The translations under genes and the position numbers were made by a program. Under the pieces are notes generated by a model. The model worked only from the letters and a program-made list of their open reading frames with translations, had not been told where the DNA came from and ran no database searches. From Labia minor (lineage: Eukaryota; Arthropoda; Insecta; Dermaptera; Spongiphoridae), in NCBI GenBank assembly GCA_963082975.1, contig OY720344.1, forward strand, positions 29,795,172 through 29,859,171: a stretch of 64,000 bases of DNA, given 5' to 3'. Of this stretch, positions 1-11,639 are shown piece after piece (position 1 is the first letter of the stretch; every line of letters begins with the position of its first letter).

Positions 1-248
1 ATGACATAGGGTTATAAAATCAAGAAGTTTGCGATGGATAGAACTCGAAGTAGGAATGGGTGATGATGATAGACTGGTGAAAAATATATTTGTGGGGAGA
101 GCGATTGGAAGAAGAAAGACGCGTTGGGTGGACAATGTAGGTAGGGGCGTGAGAGAGATGGTGTAAATAGGAGTTAGATGGATGTAGCTCAGGATAGGGA
201 TACTGTGAGGAATGTGGTTGCTGCGGCTAAAAACTTTCAAGTTCCATA
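1..248 (+). pseudogene. 3' end of a non-LTR retrotransposon (LINE), open at the window edge
   Basis: Decayed C-terminal tail of a reverse transcriptase ORF, cut by the window start. Conceptual translation in mixed frames gives the arthropod 'endonuclease-reverse transcriptase' tail: a GRRKTRWVDNVGR-like basic stretch, then an AQDRDT..NVVAAAKNFQVP-like end and a stop near 240. The same 3' end recurs at 5.2-5.7, 19.3-19.5 and, inverted, 22.3 and 22.8-23.0 kb. Internal stops show it is dead. The clade is not assigned. Confidence 0.7.
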
Positions 249-1674
249 GAGCCACATAGAGATATCTATTATTTAAACTATGAAAATTATTAACTTTTTA
301 CTAAACAATTATTTTTATATTTATTTAATCATTTGTGTACTACATTTACAATGACAAATGAATGATTAAATTTAATAATAATATAATAGATTCAAGGTTC
401 TTATAATTTCCAATTATATTACACACCCATGTATCTTATTGATAGAAAAATCATCAAAGAGAAAAATTAAAATTAATAATCTTTCAAAAACTAAAATTAC
501 CAAATTAAAATAGATACATATTGTTGGGTCCAAATCTTTCAACCCTTTCAACACTTTAATTTATTTATTATTTATTTCATTTGATTAGAATAAAATGAAA
601 ATTATTAACAAGGGTAATAATTTGCAAAATTAATTAATGAAAATATTAGTTCTTGATCCATGAATTAAAATACTTTATAAATAGCTTAAATAAATATATA
701 AAATAGATAAATAGATTATAGATTAAAATAGATAAATAAATTGTAGATTAAAATAGATGAAAATATTAAATCAGTAAATTAGAATACAATAATTTTAAAT
801 AAAAAAAAAGTTATAGAAAGAGGAGAAACATTAATATTATTGGTACCTAATAACAATCATTAAAACATTTTAATTAATATTGTAAATATTTTTTTCTTTA
901 AGTGTTATGATTTCTGCAATTGTTTTAAACAATAAAATTAAGATTACCTTTTGTTTTATAACTTTATTTATTATTATTCAAATTGATGATTAATAAATAT
1001 GCTAATTACATTGACTCGTTGATTAATTCTGAGAAGCAACTCGCCATTTTTATTAAATAAATTAACTAAGACTCTGGATCAATTTTAAAAGAAGTTACAC
1101 TGAAGGTATCAAAGTAAAAGTGGTAGGACATTATAAGAGACAAACATCTTGCACATATCTGAGAGGAATTCACAAATGTTTTTTTTTTTACTTTTTTCAA
1201 AAGGGTTGCAATGGAACACGAACTCCAAAGTTCCTCGCTCGGTGCTTGTATGGAATTGCAAACAGTACTTTTCTAAAATGTTATTATTGAGAAGTTGATA
1301 ATGAAAAAAAAAAAAAAAACTTTAAGAGCAATGGCTTAAAATGTTTTAGCCATTAAAGAAGAAAGAAAACAAATTATATTGAAAAGTAAATAGAAAGAGA
1401 AAGGAAAAGGATTAATATAAATTTATTAATTTATTAATATGTGAGAATAAAATTTCAAGGTAGTTAAAAAGATGAAATGAAATAATTGAAATTCGAAATG
1501 ACTTCAGTGAGACAAGAATAAATTGAAAAAGGAATTACAAATTAATTAACACGAATGTCTGTAAAGCCTTCTAATTTATGAACTATCTTGATTTGCAATT
1601 TATAATCATTTATGAAAAATTATTAAGAGAGAAATATAATATAATATACAATAAATGTAATATATATGGTATAC
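249..1674. other. AT-rich DNA, nothing recognised
   Basis: Very AT-rich sequence with A and T runs and short iterations of a GATTAAAATAGATA-like word around 700-770. A slightly GC-richer patch at about 1070-1270 has no open frame or motif that I recognise. Confidence 0.5.
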
Positions 1675-1682
1675 GAAGATAG

Positions 1683-1930
1683 TTCAATAAGTCCGTGACT
1701 GTTTGAATAAAACACAACTTTTTGGATAAAAAAATTATTTTATTTTTCACCGTAGCCAAAATAGACTTGTTTGACCATTTTATTCTCAAATTATGAGGTA
1801 GTCTGCTATTCATGAATGTCAAACAAAAACTAAAAGACCCAGCTGGTTCAAATTTCAACAGGATTCAGCTGCTAGTTACCTGTTGAGAGGAGCAGTGTTG
1901 CCATTTCTTTTAAGAGACGGGAAATTTTAG
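1683..1930 (-). mobile_element. Internally deleted mariner-like remnant
   Basis: The left end carries the mariner terminal motif CAATAAGTCCGTGACT, followed by a TTTTTGGATAAAAAAATTAT-type tail that also occurs in the copy at 20045. The right end has AAGAGACGGGAAATTTT, shared with the other copies. Only about 250 bp remain and no transposase frame survives. Confidence 0.6.
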
Positions 1931-2230
1931 GGGTAGATTCGTATATAATAATTTATATATAATTTAAATAAAAAAAAATATTACCTAAGTAATTATATTT
2001 TCTAAAATAATTTTTTTTTTCTTTTTCGGAATAAAAAATTTAATTACACTATTATTTTAGAATACATTAATTTTTTTGAGATTCTGTTTGCATTTTGGAA
2101 AAAAGCGAGTGTAAAATGCTTAATAATATATACACCGTAGCGAGTTTTAGAATTACACTAATAAATTTGATTATAAAAATAATATAAATTCAAAAATAAA
2201 AATTATTTATCTTCTTTAATCATAAGTAGC

Positions 2231-2726
2231 TGGGTGACCGAGCCGCCGCTCGGTTCATTAAAAATATTATTCCTTATGAACTATGAATATTTAGAATTAA
2301 CTTTCTTATTTAAACGGCAAAATATATGTAATTTAAAAGAACATAAATTAAAAAATAAGTCATAAAACATACATCCATTAAACGTACGTATTAATGCAAT
2401 GAAACTCAGTGGCCAGTGGATATAACATAAATATCTTTAATTTTATTTTATTTATAATATTTTGTAATTAAGGAAGCACTGTTAAATTTAAATTATGAAA
2501 AAACTAACAAATTTGATTTTTCCCGAGGCTGAAACCAATACAAATCGATTTTTCTTTATAAAAATTATCTATGGTGTGAATTTCAAAAAAATCCTTAGAT
2601 CGGTTTAATAATTCAAAAATACAAATAAATATACAAATATACCTATATACAATTTTTGCTAGGATAATAAGATAAGATAGATAATAAAAATATAAATCTA
2701 TTATTGCTATCCTATAGTTATCTAAT
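2231..2726 (-). mobile_element. Family C HINE (Helentron-type non-autonomous element), copy 1
   Basis: One end is a perfect 7-bp stem-loop at 2237-2254 (ACCGAGC, loop CGCC, GCTCGGT). The copy continues through a TATAACATAAATATCTTTAA segment shared with family A, to a GATAAGATAGATAATAAAAA tail repeated at 25.5 kb. In the minus orientation the hairpin is the 3' end, as in Helentron derivatives. A core near 2570-2610 corresponds to the GATTTTTTTGAAATTCACACC-type module. No coding capacity. Confidence 0.6.
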
Positions 2727-4289
2727 CTAATTTGACTCGTAACAATTTACAAACAATAAATTATCGGATGATTACAAAAAAGAAATAAAAATTAATTCTA
2801 AGAAACATCCAATATTTCAATCATGATAATTTACCTAGTTTTTTCCTTAAGCACAATATCCACACACAATCCCTTTAGCACAATATTCTTTCCATTCAAC
2901 ATTTTATTTTATTTTTGATGTTATTTAGAAACCAAAATTGATTATTTTTTTATAAACTTTCCTCAATTAATTTTCTGGAAACAGATCTAAAAAAGGACCG
3001 AACAGTTGGTTAGCCCTATGGCCCATGGCTAGTTTTGTAAAAAAAAAAAAAACTTATACAGGTATTTCCGGAAATCCCTTTCTTCGTTGAAAATATAAAC
3101 TGACAAGCGGTCGGGTTCATTTGCATTGAGATCATAGCATTCGCCCACTACTCGTTATGTTTTTCTGAATGCAATTTTATAATCCTACAAATACAACTTC
3201 GCCCTCTCACTTCAACGCTACATCATTTCTAAATATGTTTTATGGTTTGATTTTAAAAATTAAATTCAATAAAATATCTTTTTTTTCTATTTTCTATTAT
3301 TTACTATGCGACTTTTTTTATTTGTTATTTTTAAGTATTATATAATAAAATATTAATTATAATTTGTATATTTTATCTTAAGATTCGAATATAATTTATT
3401 ATTCAATTTTTAATAAAAGTATTAATAATTTTTTTTATTATTTTTTATCGTATAAATAAATTATAATTTTTATATTCAAAAACCAACAAGTTTTAATATT
3501 AAACAAAATTGTTAATCCTCCTCTATTATATGTTGCTAATAAGAAATTTTTGATATATTAATAAAAAATATAATGAATTCTTGAAATATTATCATTTGAA
3601 ATCAAAAAATAAAAATTAACCGAATTTATAATTAATTTGGAATTTTAATTTTCTCTTTGGTCATCAGGAACTAGGCCAGTTATATATTTATTGATGTAAT
3701 TCTATCAAATTATAAATTTTCGTAATCTTGGTGAGTTTTGAACCTTCAACTCAGTAGTTCAGCATTTTTCTTTTGGGCTATATTCTTCATATCTTAAAAA
3801 TAATAATAATAATAATCAACTGATGCAATGGATTCCAAAGAGGCGAATTTCTTCGGGCTCGTCTACTCAAGTTTTGAGAGAGAAGACTGTCCGCAGAGAA
3901 GCTCGTAATCGACGTATTTAATGGACGTACGAGTTGAACACTGAAGTCATGAGAATCTTCTACCGTATAAACCAATACGAAAATAATCCATCCATTACCA
4001 GGATATAGACACCTCCTATTCACAGAGGCTAAAGATAGGATTGATATCTGAAGAGGAATGATGATGGAAAAGCGGGTGGGGGCTTGGTGGGTTTTTTAAA
4101 TTTATTTTTGTATTTAGAAGGAATAATTGGAATGAAAAAAATTGTAAAAATCCTAGTTAAATGAAAAATTATTTATTTAGAGGTAAAACTGAGACATTTC
4201 ATCAACAAATTTTTATTTTTTCATATTTTTGCTGAAACGTTTATTTTATGTCCAAATAAATAATTTTTCATTTAACAGAAAATTTCACG
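2727..4289. other. AT-rich DNA, nothing recognised
   Basis: Mostly AT-rich. Higher-GC patches at about 2990-3210 and 3820-4060 contain short open frames, but none resembles a known protein and no splice-site pair stands out. Confidence 0.45.
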
Positions 4290-4520
4290 GCAGCCATGGT
4301 ATTTGGAAACATTTTATAAGTACCATTGACAGCGTGGCTGTTCTATAACACCAACTTAGCGGGAAAACTTTCAATTTTGTCCAAAGACGTTAAATTATTA
4401 GAATTCCTGTCTTGCATTTTTTTGTTGAGCTCATTTAAATGAGCGAATATGTCCGCCAGATATGCAAGTTTTACTACCCATTCTTCTTTTTTAAACACAG
4501 AAGCAAAATCTGAACCCCGT
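4290..4520 (-). pseudogene. hAT transposase fragment (Buster/SCAND3-like)
   Basis: Read on the minus strand this gives a KLAYLADIFAHLNELN motif, then LTSLDKIESF and AKLVL. This matches the region after the catalytic core of hAT transposases; the intact transposase at 45367-47226 has AKVAYLTDIFTKLNELN at residues 398-414. Stops and lost flanks mark it as a fragment. No TIRs are visible around it. Confidence 0.6.
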
Positions 4521-4529
4521 GCCTCTGGG

Positions 4530-5215
4530 TTTCCTTATGATATTGAGTGATGAAATATTTCATTTTTCTATGATTTAGTGATTAGTAATATATAGTAGAT
4601 AGATTATTTCTACATTGGCTGGCTATGGTCCTCAGGGAGTGGAGAGAGAATCACCACGGTTTCAATTAGAAATATTTAAAAGGGAACTTAAAATTATGAT
4701 CTTGAGTGATGAGATTTTTATGAGAAAAAAAAATGAGATGAAATATTTCTATGATTTAGTTATTAGTAATTAATTAAATTAAATTGATTAAATTAAATTA
4801 ATTAAACTGATGATTATATCACCGGCTCTTGGATCCCTCGACCAATCAACAGCCGTTGTCAAACACACATAAAAACATTTAATTTTTATATATATATATA
4901 TATAGATAGATAAAACAAACAAACTATTAACAATTAACAATAAAGTACAAAAATATATTTAAATTTTTTTTAACATATTTTATTTATAAAACTGGGGAAT
5001 GTCTCTTTGGAAAATGTATACTTCTTGGATAATAATGGTGTAACAGAATTTTTCTTAAAAGAAGGGCACACATTTTATCGCAAAATCTTCACCATGGGAA
5101 TTACAAAAGCTTGTTGGGAAGAAAGGTTGGGAAGCGTGATGAAGCGTGTTCTGTAGTACTAGGCATTTCACACTAATAATTACTAGGAAATTAATACTTA
5201 GCAAATATTATTTAA
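4530..5215. other. AT-rich DNA with a small direct repeat
   Basis: A GATGAAATATTTC / CTATGATTTAGT block at about 4545-4590 recurs at about 4735-4775. A (TA)n run with TAGATAGATA lies near 4890-4910. No gene was recognised. Confidence 0.4.
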
Positions 5216-5219
5216 ATAT

Positions 5220-5735
5220 TTGAAAACCTATCATGCAATAAAGGGGCTATTATCAAAAGGGATAAAAGTTAAAATATATAAAACAATTATTTTACCGGTT
5301 GTATTATTTGGATGTGAGGCATGGTCTATGACCTTAGGTGACGAGAGTAGATATAGAATATTTGAGAATAGGATTTTCGCGAAGCATTTATGGGCCAAAG
5401 AAAGATGAGGTCACCGGGGAATGGCGAAGATTGAATAACGAGGAATTGCATGACCTCTATGCATCTCCAGATATAGTTAGAATTATAAAAACGAGAAGGC
5501 TACGGTGGGCAGAATGGGAGAAAATAGAATAGCAAAAAATATATTGGTAGGGAGACCGAGTGGGAAACGTCCTCTTGGAAAACCAAGGATACGGTGGGTG
5601 GATAATGTGGGAATGGATGTGAAAGAGATTGGAGAGGATAGGGACTGGAAGGTTGTGGCTCATAGGAATTCTTGAAGGGGGGTGGTTGCTGCGGCTAAGA
5701 ACTTTCGAGTTCCGTAGAGTCACAGAGGTAGATAT
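5220..5735 (+). pseudogene. 3' portion of a non-LTR retrotransposon RT ORF
   Basis: The first frame gives a KTIILPVVLFGCEAWSMTL-like stretch, the end of the RT domain. A +1 shift gives GPKKDEVTGEWRRLNNEEL, then RRLRWAE, followed by GRPSGKRPLGKPRIRWVDNV and a VVAAAKNFRVP terminus. This order is typical of arthropod non-LTR C-termini. At least two frameshifts and several stops make it non-functional. It ends near AGGTAGATATAGATAG. Confidence 0.8.
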
Positions 5736-5749
5736 AGATAGATTTGAAA

Positions 5750-8327
5750 ACCATCTTCTTCAAGAAATTGAAAAATAATTTTACTATATTTGGCATAGTG
5801 CTTAAGCAATAATTTTTTTTATAGAAAAGAAATGGTTTGATGCCATTAAAAAACACATTTAAAATTACATTTTATGCCGGTACCCAGCAACACCCGGTCT
5901 TTTAAATGTGTTCCCAATTGCGTAATGTTATTGGATTCTCTTTATATTTAAATATGTAAGTATAATATAATAAGAATTAAAAACAAAATGTAAAGTTAAA
6001 AATATTAATACAAAAAATCAGGTTTTTGACAGAAAAATAAATATATGACACTAAATTAATCATAAATTTAATAACTAAATTTTTTTATATAGCTGGTCCC
6101 AAAAATCCAAGAACACTAAAAAATTTATTGTAACCTTATATGAAGTCAGAATATACATTTGAAAGAGTAAATTTGTAATTTATTTTTCTCATTGTACACA
6201 GTGTAGGTAACCTACGTATAGTATTTTTTTAAATTTTCCACACAAAAATCGCCACACATTTGTTGACATTTCCCACTCACGTGAAGCTCTGCGTACTAAT
6301 CAGTACTAATTTTGATGGACTTTCACAAGCTTTTCTCACTCATTCAAAATCATTTTCATTCAAATTTGGCCGACAACTTCTCTTCTTGTCACACAAACCA
6401 CCAGTTTCAATGAACTTTACATGTTTCTTGTAAATAACCATGTTAGTTGGTTTTCATTCTGAAAATACTTTAATATTATTCCTTGAGCTCCAAACCATCA
6501 GAAGAGACTATCAAATAAAGTACAATAATTTAGGAAATACGAGAATATTCGATATTCTTATTTGAATAAGTTAAATAAGAAGATTGAAATTGGAAACCAT
6601 TCGTACTCTCATAAAATCAAATCTTTGTAAAAATAAATTGTATACTAAAATAGTCAAATTAGTCAAGTCTCAAACATATATATATATATATATAAAATAT
6701 ATGTAATATATTAACCGTATAAGAGATATTCGCCTCGCGAGATGAAAAAAATCCTTTCTTTAAAATTAATACTACTACTAATCTTAATTACAGTAAAACA
6801 TGGATTATCTGGAAAAGATCATAAATAATTCTACTGAAAATTACCAAAAATCATAAACAATTTTCAAAAACAGACCTAAAGATAATAAATTCAATCAAAC
6901 AGGTTCATTATCACATCAAAAAGGTTATTAAAGTAATTAACATCCAATCAAAATGGTTTAAAAAATATGAAAATTAAGGGATAAAAATAATTTTATAAAC
7001 TTTACATTTTTTAAAAATTAATAAATAATTTAACAAGAAAAAAAAAAAAAATAAAAAGATTAGAAATATGTTAATTCATTGATTAATGTGTAAAAATATG
7101 TAGGTTGGTATGTGAAATCATTCTAAATCGATTTATAATATTACAAATATAGAATGTGTCGAAAGCTGAATGAAAACATTTAATTATTCTTTTTAGCAGA
7201 AGAGATACTATCAATTAAGTATTTATTCTTGAAATTAACACGAGGTCATCTTATACATAAAAAAAATAAAATTAATTTATTTGCATATATACATTCAATA
7301 TTAAATTTCTTTCTAAATGAAATTAACAGAAAGACAAGCTCATAGTTGTTTCAAATAAACTACATTCTTTGAATGAGTATTGACAACAAATCATCAGCTT
7401 TGTTATTTTGGTCCCGATGAAAGTTACATTGTCGGTGGCTGGACCTACCTTGTTCAGTATTGGAATGAAAGAAGTTGAGTTGGTGTTTTTTTCTTTAAAT
7501 GAATGATGGCATTTCTTAAGTGGTCTATGTACTGCATAAGAAGAAATGACAAACAAGTAGTTGGACAGGTTCATTCACCGGCATTTCTGCCAACCACCTT
7601 CGATCCAAACATTCATGTCCTAAGAAATAACAAGCTGATCTGCTTTCTCAATATAAATTTCTATTCATATCAAATATATGCATAAGGATATGATTTTAAT
7701 AATGAAAATAATACAACTATAAAGGGAGATATTCATTCTGTTTGAAGACATGTAAATTATTTTTTTAGTGAGAGATGAGAGAGAATTCAAATTAAATTAT
7801 TGAAATTCTTCATTAACGAGAATAAATACGTGTGTTGTCATCCGGTGACAGTGATAAAATATCGAGTATGAATAACATTCGTGATAAATATTGATGAATT
7901 GAAAAATAAATATCTATCTTTTTAATTTTATCTATTGTTCTTTTATATTTTAATTACAAATAATAAATATTTTTAATATTATCTTCACATGATAGATTTA
8001 AAAATGTAACTGTGCCCCGATCAAGAAAGGAAGGAAGAGTGAAATGAACAAAATGTTGAAATTATTGAGAAAATCTATAAAAAACAGGGTCATATTTAGG
8101 TGGCGCGGTATAAGTAAATAAAATAATTGATGAAAGAAAGTAAAGGTTATTGTTTCATATATTAAAATATAAATATATAAATGTAATTTATATAAATCAA
8201 AAATATAAATTTAAACTATAAATTATAGAATAGAGAACTATACTAATCTATAAAAATAAATATTTGTATGCATTTGTAAGAAATATATATTATATAATAT
8301 TATCCTTCTCTTTCTTCATTTAAATAT
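5750..8327. other. AT-rich DNA, nothing recognised
   Basis: Long AT-rich stretch with a (TA)n run near 6677-6700. A more complex patch at about 7320-7690 has short open frames on both strands without protein-like motifs. Confidence 0.45.
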
Positions 8328-8380
8328 CTGGAGTGTCTCCACTCGATTATCTCGCAAATTTGAATTGGATTAATTATTAA
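8328..8380 (-). mobile_element. Solo terminal fragment of a family B HINE
   Basis: Only the hairpin end is present: CTGGAGTGTCTCCACTCGAT (stem GAGTG/CACTC), followed by the TATCTCGCAAATTTGAATTG subterminal region. The rest is unrelated AT-rich DNA. It lies about 340 bp before the same end of a longer B copy in the same orientation. Confidence 0.6.
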
Positions 8381-8668
8381 TGAAACGAATATATATAAAA
8401 TTCGTGAATTTGTTGGTAAATATATAATATAATATTAAATATGTGAAATAAAGACTTTTATGTTAAATCAATTATCTATTTACTTATTCCACTCCTTAAT
8501 AATGTTAATTATTTGGAATAAATTAAAATATATTATGATTTTATTACAGGATATGTAGCTAGCTATATTTGATTAATTCATCAATTATAACCGAAGCACC
8601 ATACATAAATAAAAATAGTAAACTAAATTTCTGGTCTTATTTATCATTAATGACATAAATTAAAAAAA

Positions 8669-9930
8669 ATCTGGATTGTTTCCACTCGACTATCTCGCAA
8701 ATTTGAATTGGATTAATTAACATATATTATATTTAAATTAAATTAATTAAATTATAAATTAAAATTAATAAATATGTAATATTTATTAAACCAGCGCGTT
8801 TATGGCTCTATGTTAATGGCACCACGTCACGTGCTGGTGCGCGTGATTAAATTAAATTAATTAAATTATAAATTAAAATTAATGTTTACAGTGTTAAAAA
8901 ATTAATTCTGGTACTTTCAACGATTCAATCAAGCTGAAATTCTATATATAGCAGTTTTATACAATTTTTAATCATGTGATAAACTTTCAAACATACGATC
9001 ACTTTAGAAGAAAAAAAATCCCAACGTTCTGGGTAATGACCCACTTCCGGATGAGCTACATTTCTCAAAAGTTGATAGAAAACTACGAATTTTTAACAAT
9101 GCCCGTGTACCAAATTTCATTATTCTAGCTCAAACCGTTTTTGTGTAATCTTGTCTACATACATACACAAATATAAACACACACACACACACTCAGACAT
9201 TTTTCTCAACCTTAGTAATAAGTTGACCTGTGCCCAGGTCCGAACCGACCGACGGTTTGAAATAAATTAGTTTCCAGCTACAGAAACAATTTCAAATAAT
9301 TTTAATATATCTATTAATGTAATAAAAAACAGATATGGATATAACATAAATATTTTTAATTTTATTTTATTTAAAATATATATGTAAGACCAGGCTGTGA
9401 CGTCATGAATGGCTGGATGACGTCATATAATTTTAAATTAAGAAAAAACTAATAAAGATGATGTTTCTCGAGGATAAAACCAATACAAAGTGCATGATTC
9501 GTGATGATATGTATAAAATCTCCTCATGTGAAATTTGGTGCGAAAATAACCCTTACCTTCCTATCATCGATCGCTAATACTACCACTTCCGGTTACCGGA
9601 TTTGCACCAAAAGTTGATCAATTCATCCCACTGATGCATTAAGTAAATATACCAAATTTCATCAAAATCCGTTGAGCCGTTCAGGCTGTACACATCTATA
9701 CGGACAGACGGACAGACATCATGCTAAAAATACTTTTTTCTGTTTAGAAAATGCATGATTCGTGGAGATATGTAAAAATCTCCACATGTGAAATTTGGTG
9801 TGAAAACAATACCTCCCTTACTATCGTCGGTCGGTAAAAATGCCTCTGGAACCTTCAAAACGTATAAAATCATCAAAATCTCGTCATCGAAAATTTTCGT
9901 GATCGCAATATTATCTCTGGCGAGATAGTA
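8669..9930 (-). mobile_element. Family B HINE interrupted by a family A HINE
   Basis: The left end is the GGATTGTTTCCACTC hairpin end plus TATCTCGC; the right end is TATCTCTGGCGAGATAGTA at 9912-9930. Between them are the ACCACGTCACGTGCTG block, the CTATATATAGCAG block, a CCACTTCCGG module, a conserved core near 9105-9155 and a CACACA microsatellite at 9178-9193. A complete family A element (9217-9836) sits inside the CTCAACCTTAGT / CTCTGGAACCTTCAAAACG junction. The copy also holds an internal duplication of an AT-rich block around the GCGCGTGA region. No coding capacity. Confidence 0.75.
9217..9836 (-). mobile_element. Family A HINE, full-length copy nested in family B
   Basis: Starts TAAGTTGACC with a terminal stem-loop (GACCTG-type, slightly mutated here), then CGAACCGACCGACGG. 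Ends at CTATCGTCGGTCGGTAA, so ACCGACCGACG is a subterminal inverted repeat. Internal features are paired TGACGTCA sites at 9398-9405 and 9418-9425, a CCACTTCCGGTTACCGG module, a conserved TTCATCAAAATCCGTTGAGC core, and a GGACAGACGGACAGACAT microsatellite. Read on the minus strand, the order (IR at 5', IR then hairpin at 3') matches Helentron derivatives. Confidence 0.8.
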
Positions 9931-10916
9931 AAGATAGTTTTAATTATTATTGAAAAAATAGAAATTTCCTTTAGTTTTTAAAAATATCAAAATATTGATT
10001 AGATTATTTTTTTTAAATGCTTAAATTCCCAAAATAATTTGTGAATTGATACATTCTTATGAATGGATTCTATATTCATAGAATTTTTTAATTTGCTTTT
10101 TCATTTATCAAACCCAATGATATTCAACTGTAATAACATTTCTTATAAAAAAAATGAAATCGATCATCATAAAGCTATTAACAAGTACTGAATTGAATCA
10201 AACCACCTGTTGCTTAAATTTACGTATTCTTCAATGTAGTGATAACATTTAATTTAAATGAAAATTTTACAATTCACATTTAATCTACATTTAATAATAA
10301 TTAAATATTTGAATTATTCATTATTAAATGTATAATCTGCAGAGAAAAAAGTTTCTACTATTTCTAATTTTACAATATTTGTGGAATATATATTTTTGTT
10401 TGTTTTATTTTTTGTACTAATACTATTATTTAAGTAGTTAGAAATAACAATGGAAATTAAAAAAACTATTAAAATTCGTTATTAAAATTGTTTGGACTAT
10501 TCTTATAATTTCATAATAATATTTTGATATCTAACAAAGGACATATTTCACGATCCGAATATAGTGGGTGCCGAATTTGTCTCTGGTTTTGAATTGAGGG
10601 ATATGAACCATTTATAATGTATAAATTATATATCAATAATTCATCAATTAATGGATGAAAAATAACAATACTATTGGTATTAAAAGCTCAGGTGTCCATG
10701 AAATCTCAAATGTTTGATTGATTATATATAATTTTACAATACCTAAATTATAATTTGATATCATAATTTAAAATGACATAAATTTAATATTTTTTTGATA
10801 CTTATTTTATCATACTGATTTTTGTTTTAATTAAATAACATTTTAATGTAATATATTATAATATAAAATATTACTTTAAATATTTAATAGTTTGTACATA
10901 ATTATATGAAGAATAA
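9931..10916. other. AT-rich DNA, nothing recognised
   Basis: AT-rich spacer between two HINE copies, with no open frame or repeat that I can name. Confidence 0.45.
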
Positions 10917-11627
10917 ATAAGTTGACCTGTGGCCAGGTCCGAACCGACCGACGGTTTGAGGTAAATTAATTTCCAGCTACAGAAACAATTTCAAATAATT
11001 TTAATATATCTATTAATATAATAAAAAACAGATATGAATATAACATAAATATTTTTAATTTTATTTTATTTATATGACGTCATCCAGCTATTCATGACGT
11101 CACATATATATTATAAATATTAATAAATATATATATATATATTATAAATATTAATAAATAAATATAAATATATATTATAAATATATATGTGACGTCATGA
11201 ATGGCTGGATGACGTCATTTGATTTTAAATTAAGAAAAAACTAATAAATATGATTTTTCTCGGGGATAAAACCAATACAAAGTGCATGATCGTGGTGATA
11301 TGTAAAAAATCTCCTCATGTGAAATTTGGTGTGAAAATAACCCTTCCCTTCCTATCGTTGATCGTTAATACTACCACTTCCGGTTTTCGGATTTTCACCA
11401 AAAGTTGATCAATTCATCATGCTGATGCATTAAGTAAATATACAAAATTTCATCAAAATCCGTTGAGCCGTTTAAGCTGTACACATCTATACGGACGGAC
11501 GGACAGACATCATGCTAAAAATACTTTTTTCTGTTAAGAAAATACATGATTCGTGGAGATATGTCAAAATCTCTACATGGGAAATTTGGTGTGAAAACAA
11601 TACCTCCCTTACTATCGTCGGTCAGTA
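10917..11627 (-). mobile_element. Family A HINE with an internal inverted duplication
   Basis: The terminal hairpin at 10924-10939 is perfect (GACCTG, loop TGGC, CAGGTC), followed by CGAACCGACCGACGG; the other end is CTATCGTCGGTCAGTAA. Unlike other copies, the CRE-bearing segment exists twice in opposite orientation around an AT core (11074-11219), giving four TGACGTCA octamers at 11075, 11095, 11190 and 11210. The microsatellite and core module near 11440-11510 are intact. Confidence 0.8.
11074..11219. repeat. Large palindrome inside the family A element
   Basis: The left arm starts at TGACGTCATCCAGC. The right arm ends with GGCTGGATGACGTCA, separated by alternating TATATTATAAATATTAATAA units that are themselves self-complementary. 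Arms match with one mismatch over the CRE section (CCAGCTATTC versus GAATGGCTGG). Confidence 0.8.
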
Positions 11628-11639
11628 AAAAATGTAAGC

